NCBI GenBank assembly: GCA_933207985.1
Contig: OW240914.1
Span: 292,903,551 to 292,967,550, forward strand
Reading direction: 5' to 3'
DNA: 64,000 nucleotides
Origin: Pelobates cultripes
Taxonomy: Eukaryota; Chordata; Amphibia; Anura; Pelobatidae
Shown: in pieces, positions 63,238 through 64,000 of the stretch
How the letters are laid out: every line of letters begins with the position of its first letter
Position numbering within the stretch: the stretch's first letter is position 1
Position numbers and translations under genes: made by a program
Notes under the pieces: generated by a model
Told to the model about the DNA's origin: nothing
Database searches by the model: none
The model's input: the letters and a program-made list of their open reading frames with translations, nothing else

Positions 63238-64000
63238 CAGGGGTCAAGTCCTGGGGAAAAAAGTGTGGGAACTCACCCAAGATACCCGCCTCCCCCCCCC
63301 TTAAAAAAAAAAAATAAAAAAAAAATTACACTCCTATGCATATAGTGCAGTGCGTGTATAATGAATGTAGTGTGTTTGTAGCGAATGCAGTGTGAATAAT
63401 AATTGTAGTGTATTTGTAGTGAGTGCAGAGTGTGTATAATGAATGCAGTGTGTTTTTAGTGAGTGCAGAGTGTGTATAATGAATGTAGTGTATTTGTAGT
63501 GAGTGCAGTGTGTATAATAAGTGTAGTGTATTTGCAGTGAGTGCAGTGTGTATAATAAATGTAGTGTGTTTGTAGTGAGTGTAGCGTGTATAGTGAATGT
63601 AGTGTTTTTGTAGTGAGTGCAGAGTGTGTATAATGAATTTAGTGTGTTTGTAGTAAGTGCAGAGTGTGTACAATGAATGCAGTGTATGTAGTGTGTTTGT
63701 AGTGAATGCAGAGGGTGTATAGTGAATGTAGTGTGTTTGTAGTGAGTGAAGAGTGGGTATAATGAATGCAGTGTGTGCGTGTGCTGGATGATGTGTGTGT
63801 GCGCGCTGGATGACGTGTGTGTGAGTGCTGGATGATGTGTGTGTGCGTGCTGGATGATGTGTGTGTGCGTGCTGGATGATGTGTGTGTGTGCTGGATGAT
63901 GGGTGTGTGTGTGCTGGATGATGGGTGTGTGTGTGCTGGATGATGGGTGTGTGTGTGCGTGCGTGCTGGATGATGGGTGGGTGTGTGCGTGCTGGATGAT
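63238..64000. mobile_element. left end of a hAT-like element with GT-rich minisatellite
   Basis: CAGGGGTCAAGTCCTGGGG at 63238 looks like a hAT-type end lying 115 bp after the hexokinase stop. From 63340 a tandem array (gtgtgtataatgaatg, tagtgtgtttgtagtgagtg) runs into a second one (tgctggatgatgtgtgtg) to the window edge. The other end is outside the window. Confidence 0.6.

Noticed and set aside
1..64000. tRNA, rRNA, snRNA genes or CRISPR arrays
   Set aside because: No cloverleaf with intact A and B boxes, no rRNA stretch, and no regularly spaced repeat-spacer structure was seen; the tandem arrays are minisatellites.

Overview
The window is vertebrate nuclear DNA, most likely from a frog or another amphibian. 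The basis is a vertebrate-type hexokinase gene with canonical GT-AG introns and conserved exon sizes, plus a repeat mix (Tc1, hAT, TTAA-flanked MITEs, DIRS/Ngaro, Penelope-like, chromovirus, Gmr1-like Gypsy, L1/Tx1 and L2-like LINEs) that fits a large amphibian genome. The species call is inference; the gene and element calls come from reading the sequence. I see no bacterial or viral genome, no CRISPR array, and no tRNA or rRNA gene.

One cellular gene runs along the whole + strand: the last nine coding exons (1310-63123) of a two-lobed 100-kDa-type hexokinase, closest by eye to hexokinase-3. Exon lengths are 302, 134, 117, 96, 100, 184, 156, 231 and a terminal exon ending in TAA at 63121-63123. 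They nearly copy the set known for mammalian HK1/HK2 (305, 149, 120, 96, 100, 184, 156, 234). No exon carries a frameshift or stop. The residues expected to hold glucose are all present. The nucleotide-binding loops are badly altered: the phosphate-1 loop LDLGGTNFR reads [12 protein letters not shown] reads GEG, and GSGKG reads GHGIG. I read this as a candidate glucose-binding pseudo-hexokinase, and it is the most interesting feature of the window.

The introns (88 bp to 25 kb) are packed with mobile elements, many nested. 837-1145 is a Tc1 end. 2149-3589 holds two TTAA MITEs. 4860-6430 is a Penelope-like 3' end. 6470-7440 is a solo LTR. 8030-12600 is a DIRS/Ngaro tyrosine-recombinase retrotransposon split by a 1.3-kb insertion with a 14-bp target duplication. 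12805-14715 is an L2-like LINE split by a hAT element. 16740-17295 is a Tc1 piece, 17388-18785 a Penelope-like reverse transcriptase on the minus strand, and 18790-23050 a decayed chromovirus on the minus strand. 26680-34911 is a hAT element into which a complete Gmr1-like Gypsy element (26948-33590) has jumped. 36452-41797 is a Tc1 split by an L1-like LINE. 42659-46171 is a Tc1 with nested MITE and retroelement insertions, and 48377-49936 another Tc1. 50704-53060 holds LINE pieces and an LTR fragment. 53241-54173, 54580-56677, 59484-60080 and 63238 onward are hAT elements carrying GT-rich minisatellites. 57990-59344 is a Tc1 with an almost open transposase.

The Gmr1-like element has integrase before reverse transcriptase, a SCAN-like capsid and a SAP-like start to Gag. 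Its LTRs differ at about ten sites by eye, so it is a fairly recent arrival, yet its pol carries one stop and two frameshifts. All element genes appear broken; only the hexokinase looks like a maintained gene.
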